A stretch of 64,000 bases of DNA from Zoogloea sp035335645 (GTDB taxonomy: Bacteria; Pseudomonadota; Gammaproteobacteria; Burkholderiales; Rhodocyclaceae). A program made the translations under genes and the position numbers. Shown here in pieces: positions 44,488 to 53,883 of this stretch (positions are counted from its first letter, which is position 1; each line of letters begins with the position of its first letter). The notes under the pieces were generated by a model, which had not been told where the DNA came from, searched no databases, and saw only the letters and a program-made list of their open reading frames with translations. Location: NCBI GenBank assembly GCA_035335645.1, contig DAOQMM010000005.1:1-64000 (forward strand), written 5' to 3'.

Positions 44488-45627
44488 TCAGTCGGCCTGC
44501 TTGCGCAGGAACGCCGGGATGTCCAGGGTGGACACGCCGCTGGCGGACATCGCCTCGACCGTGGTGCGGGACGTGCGGCGGATCACCGCCGGCAGTTCCA
44601 GATTGCCGTAATCCACTTCGACGCCGATGTTGTCGGTACCGGTCCGCAGCACCTGCATCTCCGGCTTGCGGGCCACAGCCGCCCGCACGGCACCGAGACC
44701 GGTGGCGACGACCGTGACGCGGATGCGGTCTTCCATATTCTCTTCGAACACGGTGCCGTACTTGACGAAGGCTTCCGGCGCGGCGAAGGCCTGCACGGTC
44801 TTCACGGCGTCCCGCACTTCGGACATCTTGAGGGAACGGCTGGCGGTGATATTCACCAGCACGCAGCGGGCGCCGGAGAGCTCGGTGCCTTCCAGCAGCG
44901 GCGACACGGCGGCCTGCTCTGCGGCGATGCGGGCACGGTCGAGGCCGGCGGCTTCGGCGGAGCCCATCATGGCACGGCCCATCTCGGCCATGGCGGTACG
45001 CACATCCTGGAAGTCCACATTCACCAGGCCGGGCACATTGATGATCTCGGCGATGCCGCCCACCGCACTGGTCAGCACGTTATCGGCGGAGCGGAAGCAG
45101 TCTTCGAAGCCGGCGTCGTCGCCATAGACTTCGAGGAGCTTGTCGTTGAGCACGACGATCAGCGAGTCCACCTGGCGGGAGAGCTCTTCCACGCCGCTTT
45201 CGGCCACCCGCAGACGGTTCTCGAAATCGAAGGGCTTGGTCACCACGGCGACCGTCAGCACGCCCATTTCCTTGGCGACCTCGGCCACCACGGGCGCTGC
45301 GCCGGTGCCGGTGCCGCCGCCCATGCCGGCGGTGATGAAGCACATGTGGGCGCCTTCGAGCGCAGCGGCGATCTGCTCGCGGGATTCCTGGGCCGCGGCG
45401 CGACCGGCTTCGGGCTTGGATCCGGCACCGAGACCGGTCTTGCCGAGCTGAACCTTGACCGGCGCAAGACAGCGGGTCAGCGCCTGGGCATCCGTATTGG
45501 CGCAGATGAAATCCACGCCCTGCACGCCCTGACGGATCATGTGGTCGACCGCGTTGCCGCCCGCCCCGCCGATGCCGATCACCTTGATGCTCGTGCCACC
45601 CGACGCCTTCTCAACGATTTCAAACAT
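44488..45627 (-). CDS. ftsZ: Cell division GTPase FtsZ
   Basis: The 379-residue tubulin homologue has KVIGIGGAGGNAVDHM, the signature GMGGGTGTGAAPVVAE, the T7-loop segment NVDFQDVRTAM and a C-terminal tail ending LDIPAFLRKQAD, which binds FtsA and ZipA. It polymerises into the Z ring at mid-cell. TTGGAGGC sits five bases upstream of the ATG's preceding codon region. A 140-base AT-rich interval with a promoter separates it from ftsA. Confidence 0.98.
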   Translation of the reverse strand: MFEIVEKASGGTSIKVIGIGGAGGNAVDHMIRQGVQGVDFICANTDAQALTRCLAPVKVQLGKTGLGAGSKPEAGRAAAQESREQIAAALEGAHMCFITAGMGGGTGTGAAPVVAEVAKEMGVLTVAVVTKPFDFENRLRVAESGVEELSRQVDSLIVVLNDKLLEVYGDDAGFEDCFRSADNVLTSAVGGIAEIINVPGLVNVDFQDVRTAMAEMGRAMMGSAEAAGLDRARIAAEQAAVSPLLEGTELSGARCVLVNITASRSLKMSEVRDAVKTVQAFAAPEAFVKYGTVFEENMEDRIRVTVVATGLGAVRAAVARKPEMQVLRTGTDNIGVEVDYGNLELPAVIRRTSRTTVEAMSASGVSTLDIPAFLRKQAD

Positions 45628-45683
45628 TTACATAGCCTCCAAGAGAATCTGTACTGCCTGCGCGCTGCGCACCGGTTGACCTA

Positions 45684-45711
45684 TATATAGTATTAACGGA
45701 AGAGTTTACAA
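45684..45711 (-). promoter_or_regulatory. Candidate ftsZ promoter
   Basis: On the minus strand TTGTAA and TATATA are separated by 16 bases within the AT-rich island between ftsA and ftsZ. The leader would be about 50 bases. Separate ftsZ promoters in this place are well known in other proteobacteria. Confidence 0.5.
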
Positions 45712-45767
45712 CTAAATAAGGGTACCGGCGCAACTTTATTCGTCCGGATGGATGTCTCCGGCGACCC

Positions 45768-46997
45768 TCAAAAATTCCGCTCGAACCAGGACCGCATCCG
45801 CGAGAACACCTGCCCCACATTGCGCGTCTGGCGAGCCTGGATGCCCCGCCTTTTCTGGGCGGCGCCTTCCAGCACCAAGCCCATCGCGTTTGCATAACGC
45901 GGCTCGCAGACGACCTCCGCCAGCGCACCGCTGTAGTTGGGGTATCCGATGCGCACGGGCATGTGGAACACCTCCTCACCAAGCTCGACCATGCCCTGCA
46001 TGACCGCCGAACCGCCGGTCAGAACGATGCCCGACGAGAGCAGTTCCTCGTACCCGCTGCGCCGCAGTTCGGCCTGCACCAGTTCGTAGATCTCCGACAC
46101 ACGCGGCTCGATCACGTCGGCCAGGGCCTGACGCGAGAGCTTGCGCGGCGGACGGTCGCCGACGCCGGGCACTTCGATCATCTCGGCCGGGTCGGTCAGG
46201 GTGTGCATGGCCACGCCATGACGGATCTTGATCTCCTCGGCTTCGGCGGTCGGCGTACGCAGGGCCATGGCGATATCGTTGGTGATCTGGTCGCCGGCGT
46301 AGGGAATCACCGCGGTGTGGCGGATAGCGCCCTGGGTGAACACCGCCAGGTCGGTAGTCCCGCCGCCGATATCCACCAGGCACACGCCCAGTTCCTTCTC
46401 GTCCTCCGACAGGGTGGCGTAGCTGGACGCCAGCGGCTGCAGCACCAGATCGAGCACTTCCAGGCCACAGCGGCGCACGCACTTGACGATGTTCTGAGCG
46501 GCCGACACCGCGCCGGTGACGATGTGCACCTTCACTTCCAGGCGCACGCCGCTCATGCCGAGGGGCTCGCGCACACCGTCCTGGCCGTCGATGATGAATT
46601 CCTGGGTCAGGATGTGAAGAATCTGCTGATCGGCCGGCAGAGGCATCGCGCGGGCGGTTTCGATGACCCGTTCCACGTCCATGGGCGACACTTCCTTATC
46701 CTTGATCGCCACCATGCCGTTGGAGTTGAAGCTGCGGATGTGACTGCCGGCGATGCCCGTGTAGACATCGCGGATCTTGCAGTCGGCCATCAGCTCCACT
46801 TCCTGGATCACGCGGGAGATGGCATCGACGGTGGATTCGATATTCACCACCACGCCCTTCTTGAGCCCCGACGAGGGCTGGGTGCCGAGCCCGATCACGT
46901 CCAGGCGGCCGTCGGGCCGGAGTTCGGCGACCACGCAGGTGATCTTGGAGGTGCCGATGTCGAGGCCGACGATCAGTTCCTTGTACTCTTTGCTCAT
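45768..46997 (-). CDS. ftsA: Cell division actin-like protein FtsA
   Basis: The 409-residue protein has the actin-fold ATP motifs LIVGLDIGTSKITCVVAE and CLVDIGGGTTDLAVF, GIVLTGGSAVMQGM, and the C-terminal amphipathic membrane helix VFSRMRSWFERNF. It tethers FtsZ to the inner membrane. The ATG overlaps the ftsQ stop (TGATG), so the pair is coupled. A longer open frame upstream is a shadow of ftsQ. Confidence 0.97.
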   Translation of the reverse strand: MSKEYKELIVGLDIGTSKITCVVAELRPDGRLDVIGLGTQPSSGLKKGVVVNIESTVDAISRVIQEVELMADCKIRDVYTGIAGSHIRSFNSNGMVAIKDKEVSPMDVERVIETARAMPLPADQQILHILTQEFIIDGQDGVREPLGMSGVRLEVKVHIVTGAVSAAQNIVKCVRRCGLEVLDLVLQPLASSYATLSEDEKELGVCLVDIGGGTTDLAVFTQGAIRHTAVIPYAGDQITNDIAMALRTPTAEAEEIKIRHGVAMHTLTDPAEMIEVPGVGDRPPRKLSRQALADVIEPRVSEIYELVQAELRRSGYEELLSSGIVLTGGSAVMQGMVELGEEVFHMPVRIGYPNYSGALAEVVCEPRYANAMGLVLEGAAQKRRGIQARQTRNVGQVFSRMRSWFERNF

Positions 46998-47875
46998 CAC
47001 TTCCCTTTGCTGTCTTGCTTGCCGGCCGGCGCGGCCACGGGCACCGCGCGCAGGGCAAAACCATTGGGGTAGCGGAGGTCCACCACCGCCACGTTCATGT
47101 TCAACTGGGCCTTGGCCCGGGGGTAATAACGCACGAAGCGGTCGATCCGCTCGTCCAGCGGGGCCTTGGCCTGGTCGTGGCCCAGTTCGATGGTGAGTCC
47201 ATCCGCCATCTTGAGCTGCCACGCCTCACGGGCTGACAGGGAGACACCCACCAGTCCGCGGCCCAGGGGACCGAGCTTGTGGCTGAACTCGTCAAACTTG
47301 GCCAGGAGGACGCCCGACGAGCCCTCCGGCCCGCTGAAGATCGGCATCGGCGCGTTGCTCGCGGCAGAGAAGATCTCGCCGTAGCGGTTCACCAGGCGCA
47401 TGTCGCCCGTGTCGCCAACACGCCAGTAGGCGGAGGCCACGTGCTCCTCGAGGCGCACCTCGACGCCGCCCGGCCAGCGCCGGCGCACGTCTGCGCGTCG
47501 CACCCAGGGCAGCTTTTCGAAGGCGTTGCGCACCTCCTCCAGATTGACCGTGAAGAAGTTGCCCTTGAGGGACGAACGCGCCGCGTATTCGAGTTGTTCG
47601 GTGGTCACCTGGGCGAGGGGCGTGGTGACGACCACTTCCTTCAGCGGGAAGGCCGGCAGGCGCGACAGGCCCGCCACGGCCGCATAGCCGAGGCCGGCCG
47701 CACCGGCCACCAGCAGCAGATCGGCGATCAGGTTGAGGAGCTGGGGGCGATCCCACAGGCCGTTACCTCCTCCGTCGCGCTTCTGCGCGCGCGCCGCAGG
47801 CCGCGGCCGCCGGGGCGACGACGGCTTGGCGCCGGCTTCAGGCGGCACGTTGGAGGTGGCGCGGCGATCAACCAA
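46997..47875 (-). CDS. ftsQ: Cell division protein FtsQ
   Basis: The 292-residue bitopic protein has a basic cytoplasmic tail of about 45 residues, one transmembrane helix (about 45-68), a POTRA domain (FPLKEVVVTTPLAQVTTEQLEY onward) with LPWVRRADVRRRWPGGVEV, and a C-terminal beta domain. It links early and late division proteins. Its start overlaps the ddl end by eight bases. The lysine-rich end KQDSKGK is free. Confidence 0.95.
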   Translation of the reverse strand: MVDRRATSNVPPEAGAKPSSPRRPRPAARAQKRDGGGNGLWDRPQLLNLIADLLLVAGAAGLGYAAVAGLSRLPAFPLKEVVVTTPLAQVTTEQLEYAARSSLKGNFFTVNLEEVRNAFEKLPWVRRADVRRRWPGGVEVRLEEHVASAYWRVGDTGDMRLVNRYGEIFSAASNAPMPIFSGPEGSSGVLLAKFDEFSHKLGPLGRGLVGVSLSAREAWQLKMADGLTIELGHDQAKAPLDERIDRFVRYYPRAKAQLNMNVAVVDLRYPNGFALRAVPVAAPAGKQDSKGK

Positions 47876-48791
47876 GGCGGGCTCCCGCCAGGATCTCGAG
47901 ACACAGGGCCTCGAAGGACAGTCCGGACACGCGCGCCGACATGGGGACCAGAGAATGGTTGGTCATGCCCGGCGCGGTGTTGATCTCCAGCAGCGTGTAG
48001 CGGCCGTCGTCCTGCAGGATCAGGTCGGCACGGCCCCAGCCGCGGCAGCCCAGCACCTTGGCGCAACGCACGATGGTGGCCTGGATGTCCTTTTCCAGGG
48101 CCTCCGGCAGGCCGCTCGGGCAGAAATACTGGGTGTCGTCGGTGAAGTACTTGTGCTGATAGTCGTAATTGCCATCCGGCGCGACGATGCGCACCAGCGG
48201 CAGCGCCCGATCCCCCAGGAAGGGGGCGGTGAGTTCCTGGCCGGACACGAATTCCTCGGCCAGCACCAGAGAGTCGTACTGCGCGGCAAGCTCCCAGGCG
48301 CCCTTGAGCTGGGCCGCCTCGGTGACCTTGGTGGCGCCCATGCTGGAGCCCTCATGCACCGGCTTGACGAAGATCGGCAGGCCCAGCTGCGCCACCACGG
48401 CATCCCAGTCGCTGTCGGCGGTCAGGATCGCGAAGCGCGGAGTGGGCAGGCCGCTGGCCAGCCACACGAGCTTGGTGCGCCACTTGTCCATGGCGATGGC
48501 CGATGCCATCACGCCGCTGCCAGTATAGGGAATGCCCATCAGTTCCAGGGCCCCCTGCACCGTGCCGTCCTCGCCGCCGCGGCCGTGCAGGGCGATGAAG
48601 GCGCGCTCGTAGCCTTCCTCCTTGAGGATGTGCAGGTCGGTCTCGGCGGGATCGAAGGCGTGGGCGTCCACGCCTGCCCCTTGCAGGGCCGCCAGCACCG
48701 CCTTGCCCGACATCAAGGAGATCTCCCGCTCCGCCGACGAGCCGCCCAGCAGCACGGCGACCTTTCCGAATTGACTGCGCACTGCGTCCAC
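47868..48791 (-). CDS. ddl: D-alanine-D-alanine ligase
   Basis: The 307-residue ATP-grasp enzyme shows VAVLLGGSSAEREISLMSG, ALHGRGGEDGTVQG, KPVHEGSSMGATKV and EINTAPGMTNHSLVP. It makes the D-Ala-D-Ala dipeptide for peptidoglycan. It starts two bases after the murC stop and overlaps ftsQ, as is usual in this cluster. Confidence 0.97.
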   Translation of the reverse strand: MDAVRSQFGKVAVLLGGSSAEREISLMSGKAVLAALQGAGVDAHAFDPAETDLHILKEEGYERAFIALHGRGGEDGTVQGALELMGIPYTGSGVMASAIAMDKWRTKLVWLASGLPTPRFAILTADSDWDAVVAQLGLPIFVKPVHEGSSMGATKVTEAAQLKGAWELAAQYDSLVLAEEFVSGQELTAPFLGDRALPLVRIVAPDGNYDYQHKYFTDDTQYFCPSGLPEALEKDIQATIVRCAKVLGCRGWGRADLILQDDGRYTLLEINTAPGMTNHSLVPMSARVSGLSFEALCLEILAGARLG

Positions 48792-48793
48792 CC

Positions 48794-50188
48794 TCAGACC
48801 TCTCCATTCACCAGTTTGCCCGGCACAGCGCCGATGCTGCCGGCGCCCATGGTGATCACCACGTCGCCGTCCTGCGCCGCGGCCAGGATGGCCTGCGGCA
48901 TGTCCTCGATGTGTTCCACGAACACCGGTTCGATGCGCCCCGCCACACGCAGGGCGCGGGCCAGGGAGCGTCCGTCGGCCGCCACGATGGGCGCCTCGCC
49001 GGCGGCATACACCTCGCCCAGCAGCAGCGCATCGGCGGTGGACAGCACCTTCACGAAATCCTCGAAACAGTCCCGCGTCCGCGTGTAGCGGTGGGGCTGG
49101 AAGGCCAGCACCAGACGCCTCCCGGGAAATGCGCCGCGCGCCGCGGCGAGGGTGGCGGCCATCTCGACCGGGTGGTGGCCGTAGTCATCAATGACCGTGG
49201 CCGCCCCGCCCGCCGGCAGCGCCACCTCGCCATAACGCTGGAAGCGCCGGCCGACGCCCTTGAAGTCCGCCAGCGCCTTGACGATGGCCTCGTCGGAGAC
49301 GCCCACCTCGGTGGCCACGGCGATGGCGGCCAGGGCGTTGAGCACGTTGTGACGGCCCGGCAGGTTGAGCACCACGGAGATGCGGCTGGTGGTGCCATTT
49401 ACCCGCACCACGTCGAAGCGCATGCGGCCGTCTTCGGCGTGGATGTTCTCGGCGCGCACGTTGGCGGATTCGGAGAAGCCGTAGCGCACGATCTGCTTGG
49501 ACACGAGCGGCATGATGGAGCGCACGTGCTTGTCGTCGTCGCACAGCACCGCCACGCCGTAGAAAGGCAGGTGCTGCAGGAAATCCACGAAGGACTGCTT
49601 GAGCCGGGCGAAGTCGTGCCCGTAGGTTTCCATGTGATCGGCGTCGATGTTGGTGACGACCGAGATCACCGGGGTGAGAAGCAGGAAGGAGGCGTCGGAT
49701 TCGTCCGCCTCGGCCACCAGGAAATCCCCCTTGCCCAGGCGCGCATTGGCGCCGGCGGCGTTGAGCTTGCCGCCGATGACGAAGGTCGGATCCAGCCCGC
49801 CTTCGGCCAGGATGCTCGCCACCAGCGAGGTGGTGGTGGTCTTGCCGTGGGTGCCGGCAATGGCGATGCCTTGCTTGAGGCGCATCAGTTCGGCCAGCAT
49901 CTGGGCGCGGGGCACGACGGGGATCTGGCGCGCGCGGGCGGCGATGACTTCCGGGTTGTCGCCCTTGACGGCGGTGGAGGTCACCACAGCGTCCGCGTCC
50001 TGCACGTTCTCGGCGGCGTGGCCCTGCATCACGCGGGCACCGAGTTCCTTGAGACGGCGCGTCGCAGCGTTGTCGCCCAGGTCCGAGCCGCTCACCTGAT
50101 AGCCCAGGTTGACCAGCACTTCGGCGATGCCGCTCATGCCGGCACCGCCAATGCCGACGAAGTGGATGCTCTTGACTTTGTGTTTCAC
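48794..50188 (-). CDS. murC: UDP-N-acetylmuramate-L-alanine ligase
   Basis: The 464-residue ligase begins HFVGIGGAGMSGIAEVL and has the ATP loop AGTHGKTTTTSLVAS, the family motif EADESDASFL and FQPHRYTRTRD. It adds L-alanine to UDP-MurNAc in the cytoplasm. It follows murG by 10 bases. Confidence 0.97.
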   Translation of the reverse strand: MKHKVKSIHFVGIGGAGMSGIAEVLVNLGYQVSGSDLGDNAATRRLKELGARVMQGHAAENVQDADAVVTSTAVKGDNPEVIAARARQIPVVPRAQMLAELMRLKQGIAIAGTHGKTTTTSLVASILAEGGLDPTFVIGGKLNAAGANARLGKGDFLVAEADESDASFLLLTPVISVVTNIDADHMETYGHDFARLKQSFVDFLQHLPFYGVAVLCDDDKHVRSIMPLVSKQIVRYGFSESANVRAENIHAEDGRMRFDVVRVNGTTSRISVVLNLPGRHNVLNALAAIAVATEVGVSDEAIVKALADFKGVGRRFQRYGEVALPAGGAATVIDDYGHHPVEMAATLAAARGAFPGRRLVLAFQPHRYTRTRDCFEDFVKVLSTADALLLGEVYAAGEAPIVAADGRSLARALRVAGRIEPVFVEHIEDMPQAILAAAQDGDVVITMGAGSIGAVPGKLVNGEV

Positions 50189-50198
50189 GATTCTTCCT

Positions 50199-51257
50199 TT
50201 ACGCAGCGAGGCCGGCGCATACGTCGGCGACGCGGGAGGTGGCGTCCGGGCGGGCCCGCGCCCGCGCCTTCTCCGCCATTTCCAGCAGGCGCTCGCGATT
50301 CAGGCTGCCCAGCAGCGCGGCCAGGCGCGCCGGGTCAAGTTCGGTCTGGGGCAGCAGCACCGCCGCCCCGGCATCGGCGAGGAAACGGGCATTGCCGGTC
50401 TGATGATCGTCCACCGCGTGAGGAAAGGGCACCAGCACGCTGGCCACGCCGGCCGCGGCCAGCTCCGCCACGGTGAGGGCGCCGGCGCGGCAGATCACCA
50501 GGTCGGCTGCAGCGTAGCGCTCGGCCATGTCGTCGATGAAGGGCAGCAGCTCGCCCTCGACACCAGCCGCCCGGTAGGCGGCGCGCAGGGCGTCGATCTG
50601 GCGCGTGCCGGCCTGATGGGTCACCTGCGGACGCTCGGCCGGCGGGATTTGCGCCAGGGCCTTGGGCACCGCGTCGTTGAGGGCCGCGGCGCCGAGGCTG
50701 CCGCCCACCACCAGCACCCGCAGCGGGCCGCTGCGACCGGCAAAGCGCTGGGCCGGTGGCGCCACTGCGGCGATGTCGGCGCGAACCGGGTTGCCCGCCC
50801 ACTCGCCCTTGCGCAGCACGTCCGGGAAACCGGTCATGACCTTGTCGGCGACGCCCGCCAGCACCCGGTTGGCCAGCCCGGCGACCGAATTCTGTTCGTG
50901 CACCACCACCGGCCGGCCGATGAGCGCGGCCATCATGCCGCCGGGGAAGGTGACGTATCCACCCATGCCCAGCACCACGTCGGGCCGCACACGGCGGAGC
51001 TGGGCCAACGCCTGGGCGAAGCCACGCAGCAGGTTGAAAGGCAGCAGCAGCTTGCGCAGCAGGCCCTTGCCGCGCAGCGCGGTGAAGCGCACCCACGCCA
51101 TGTCGTAGCCACTGGCCGGCACGATGCGCGCCTCCATGCCGTCCGGGTTGCCCATCCAGACGACCTTCCAGCCCCGCGCACGCAGGGCGTCGGCCACCGC
51201 CAGGCCGGGGTAGATGTGTCCGCCCGTGCCGCCGGCCATGACCATCAGGGTGGGCAT
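50199..51257 (-). CDS. murG: UDP-GlcNAc:lipid I GlcNAc transferase
   Basis: The 352-residue glycosyltransferase has VMAGGTGGHIYPGLAVADAL, VLGMGGYVTFPGG, VHEQNSVAGLANR and the UDP-GlcNAc site LVICRAGALTVAELAAAG. It completes lipid II at the inner face of the membrane. The ATG overlaps the ftsW stop as TGATG. Confidence 0.97.
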   Translation of the reverse strand: MPTLMVMAGGTGGHIYPGLAVADALRARGWKVVWMGNPDGMEARIVPASGYDMAWVRFTALRGKGLLRKLLLPFNLLRGFAQALAQLRRVRPDVVLGMGGYVTFPGGMMAALIGRPVVVHEQNSVAGLANRVLAGVADKVMTGFPDVLRKGEWAGNPVRADIAAVAPPAQRFAGRSGPLRVLVVGGSLGAAALNDAVPKALAQIPPAERPQVTHQAGTRQIDALRAAYRAAGVEGELLPFIDDMAERYAAADLVICRAGALTVAELAAAGVASVLVPFPHAVDDHQTGNARFLADAGAAVLLPQTELDPARLAALLGSLNRERLLEMAEKARARARPDATSRVADVCAGLAA

Positions 51258-52492
51258 CACGCGTTGCCTCCGCGGGTGATCTGGCGGTTTTCCCAGTCGA
51301 TCCGCAGCAGGATCGCGAGCGCCACGCAGTTGGCCAGGATGCCAGAACCGCCGAAGCTCATGAGGGGCAGGGTCAGGCCCTTGGTGGGCAGCAAGCCCAT
51401 ATTGACGCCCATGTTGATGAAGGACTGCACGCCGATCCAGATGCCGATGCCCTGGGCCACCAGGGCCGCATAGGTGCGCTCCAGCACCAGGGCCTGCTTG
51501 CCGATTGCGAAGGCCCGGTGGATCAGGATTCCGAACAGGACCACCACGGTGAACACCCCGGCGAAACCCAGTTCCTCGGCGATCACCGCCAGCAGGAAGT
51601 CGGTATGGGCTTCGGGCAGGTAGAAGAGCTTCTCGATGCTGCCTCCCAGCCCCACGCCAAACCACTCCCCGCGCCCGAAGGCGATCAGCGCGTGGGACAG
51701 CTGATAGCCCTTGCCGTAGGCGTCCTGCCAGGGATCCATGAAGCCCAGGATGCGCTGCCGGCGGTATTCCGAGAAGGTGATCAGCAACACGAAGCCCACT
51801 GCGGCCACCACTGCCAGCAACACGAACAGGCGCACATTGATGCCGCCCAGGAAGAGGATGCCGAAGGCAATGGCGGTGATGACCACAAAGGCGCCGAAGT
51901 CCGGCTCCTTGAGGAGCAGGAAGCCGACGAAGAGGATGACCCCGGCCATCGGCGCAAAGCCCTTCTTGAAGCTGCCCATGTAGGGCAGCTTGCGCACGGT
52001 GTAATCGGCCGCGTAAAGCGCGGCGAAGAGCTTCATCAACTCGGACGGCTGCAGATTGACCACCCCCAGGGGCAGCCAGCGGCGGGCGCCGTTCACATCG
52101 CGCCCCACGTGGGGAATCAGCACCACCAGCAGTAGCACGACACCGGCGATGAAGAGCCACGGCGCGATCTCCTGCCAGGTACGCATGGGCACCTGGAAGA
52201 CCACCACGCCGGCGATCACCCCGATGGCAAGGAAAACCGTGTGGCGGATCAGGAAGTAGGCCGGCTGGTAGCTGAAGCTGCGGCTGCCCTCGGCCGTGGC
52301 GATGGACGCCGAGAACACCATGATCAGCCCCAGCAGCAGCAGCGCCGCCGCGGACCAGATCAGCAGCGGATCGAGCTCCCGCGGCTGGCCGAGGGGGCGC
52401 ATCAGGCGGCGCACGGCGCGGCTGGCCTCGGACTGGGACGCGGCGCCGGCGTGGCGCGAGAAGAAGCCGGAAAGGCTGGCGGTCAGGCTCAT
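51257..52492 (-). CDS. ftsW: Peptidoglycan glycosyltransferase FtsW (SEDS family)
   Basis: The 411-residue integral protein has about ten helices and the SEDS hallmarks RRWLPLGVVNLQPSELMK, LPEAHTDFLLAVIAEELGF and LMSFGGSGILANCVALA. It polymerises septal glycan strands with FtsI. The first 30 residues are cytoplasmic. The start overlaps the end of murD; longer open frames on this strand are shadows. Confidence 0.96.
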   Translation of the reverse strand: MSLTASLSGFFSRHAGAASQSEASRAVRRLMRPLGQPRELDPLLIWSAAALLLLGLIMVFSASIATAEGSRSFSYQPAYFLIRHTVFLAIGVIAGVVVFQVPMRTWQEIAPWLFIAGVVLLLVVLIPHVGRDVNGARRWLPLGVVNLQPSELMKLFAALYAADYTVRKLPYMGSFKKGFAPMAGVILFVGFLLLKEPDFGAFVVITAIAFGILFLGGINVRLFVLLAVVAAVGFVLLITFSEYRRQRILGFMDPWQDAYGKGYQLSHALIAFGRGEWFGVGLGGSIEKLFYLPEAHTDFLLAVIAEELGFAGVFTVVVLFGILIHRAFAIGKQALVLERTYAALVAQGIGIWIGVQSFINMGVNMGLLPTKGLTLPLMSFGGSGILANCVALAILLRIDWENRQITRGGNA

Positions 52493-53877
52493 GCGGGGCG
52501 CACTCCGGGCAGGCGCCGCACCGCGTCGATGAAGACCTGGGCGCGATGGGCGTAGTTGCGGAACATGTCGAGACTGGCACAGGCGGGCGACAGGAGCACC
52601 ACGTCGCCGGCCTGGGCCCGGGCGTCGGCGGCGAGCACCGCGGCGTCCATGTCGGCGGCCGGGATCAGGGGCACGCCGCAACCGGCCACGGCGGCTTCAA
52701 TGGCCGGCGCGTCACGGCCGATCAGCACCACGGCGCGGGCATAACGGGCGAAGGCGTCCTTGAGCGGCGAAAAGTCCTGGCCCTTGCCGTCACCGCCGAC
52801 AATCAGCACCACGCGGGCACGCAGGCCTTCCAGCGCGGCCACGGTGGCGCCCACGTTGGTGCCCTTGGAGTCGTCGTAATACACCACGCCGTCGGCCCGC
52901 CGGGCGACCTTCTCGACCCGGTGGGGCAGGCCGCGGAAGGCCTTCAGCGCGGCCAGCAGCGGCGCCCGCGGCAGGCCGGCGGCCTCGCACAGGGCCAGAG
53001 CCGCCAGCGCGTTGGCGATGTTGTGGTTGCCCGGCAGGGGCAGGTCGGCGCGCGCCAGCAGACGCTCGTCGCCGCGCACCAGCCACTCGCCGCCGGCGTC
53101 GGTACGCAGACCGAAATCGTCCGGCCCGGCCGGCGCGTCGACGCCGAAGCTGTACACCCGTCGCCCCGGCACGGCCATGGCGGCAACCCGGGCGTCCTCC
53201 CGGTTCAGCACCTGCACGCCGGCGCCCTGGAACACCGCGGCCTTGGTGGCCGCGTAGTCGTCGAGCCCGGCGTAACGGTCGAGGTGGTCATCGGTGACGT
53301 TGAGCACGGTGGCCGATATCGCCTCGAGTGCCGGATGCGTCTCCAGCTGGAAGCTGGACAGCTCCAGCACCCACACGGCGGGCAGGGCCTCGCCGGCGTC
53401 CAGGCGCGCCATCAGCACGTCCAGTGCGGCCGGGCTGATGTTGCCGGCCACCACGCCATCCACGCCGCAGGCGCGGACCATCTCGCCCGCAAGAGTGGTG
53501 GTGGTGGTCTTGCCGTTGGTGCCGGTGATGGCGATGAGCCGCGTCGCGTCGCGCACACCCAGATCGCGCAGGGCCTGGACGAAGAGGTCCATCTCGCCGA
53601 CGACGGTGAGGCCGCGGGCGCGGGCCGTCGCCACGAGGGGCTGCCGGGGATCGAGGCCGGGGCTGATGGCGATGCGCGTCACGCCTTCGAGGAGCGCGTC
53701 ACTGAAGGGGCCCGCGACCACCTCGGCGGCGGGCGCCTCAGCCCGCAGGCGCTCGACGCCGGGCGGCCTCTCGCGGGAATCTGCCACCCGCAGCGCCACA
53801 CCCTGGCGGGCCAGCCAGCGGGCCATGGCCAGTCCGGATTCGCCGAGACCGAGGATGAGGGTCAGATCAGCCGCCAT
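52489..53877 (-). CDS. murD: UDP-N-acetylmuramoyl-L-alanine-D-glutamate ligase
   Basis: The 462-residue ligase has LGLGESGLAMARWL, AITGTNGKTTTTTLAGEM, LELSSFQLE and YYDDSKGTNVGAT. It adds D-glutamate to the stem peptide. Its stop overlaps the ftsW ATG and it lies six bases after mraY. Confidence 0.97.
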   Translation of the reverse strand: MAADLTLILGLGESGLAMARWLARQGVALRVADSRERPPGVERLRAEAPAAEVVAGPFSDALLEGVTRIAISPGLDPRQPLVATARARGLTVVGEMDLFVQALRDLGVRDATRLIAITGTNGKTTTTTLAGEMVRACGVDGVVAGNISPAALDVLMARLDAGEALPAVWVLELSSFQLETHPALEAISATVLNVTDDHLDRYAGLDDYAATKAAVFQGAGVQVLNREDARVAAMAVPGRRVYSFGVDAPAGPDDFGLRTDAGGEWLVRGDERLLARADLPLPGNHNIANALAALALCEAAGLPRAPLLAALKAFRGLPHRVEKVARRADGVVYYDDSKGTNVGATVAALEGLRARVVLIVGGDGKGQDFSPLKDAFARYARAVVLIGRDAPAIEAAVAGCGVPLIPAADMDAAVLAADARAQAGDVVLLSPACASLDMFRNYAHRAQVFIDAVRRLPGVRPA

Positions 53878-53883
53878 GTCCGG

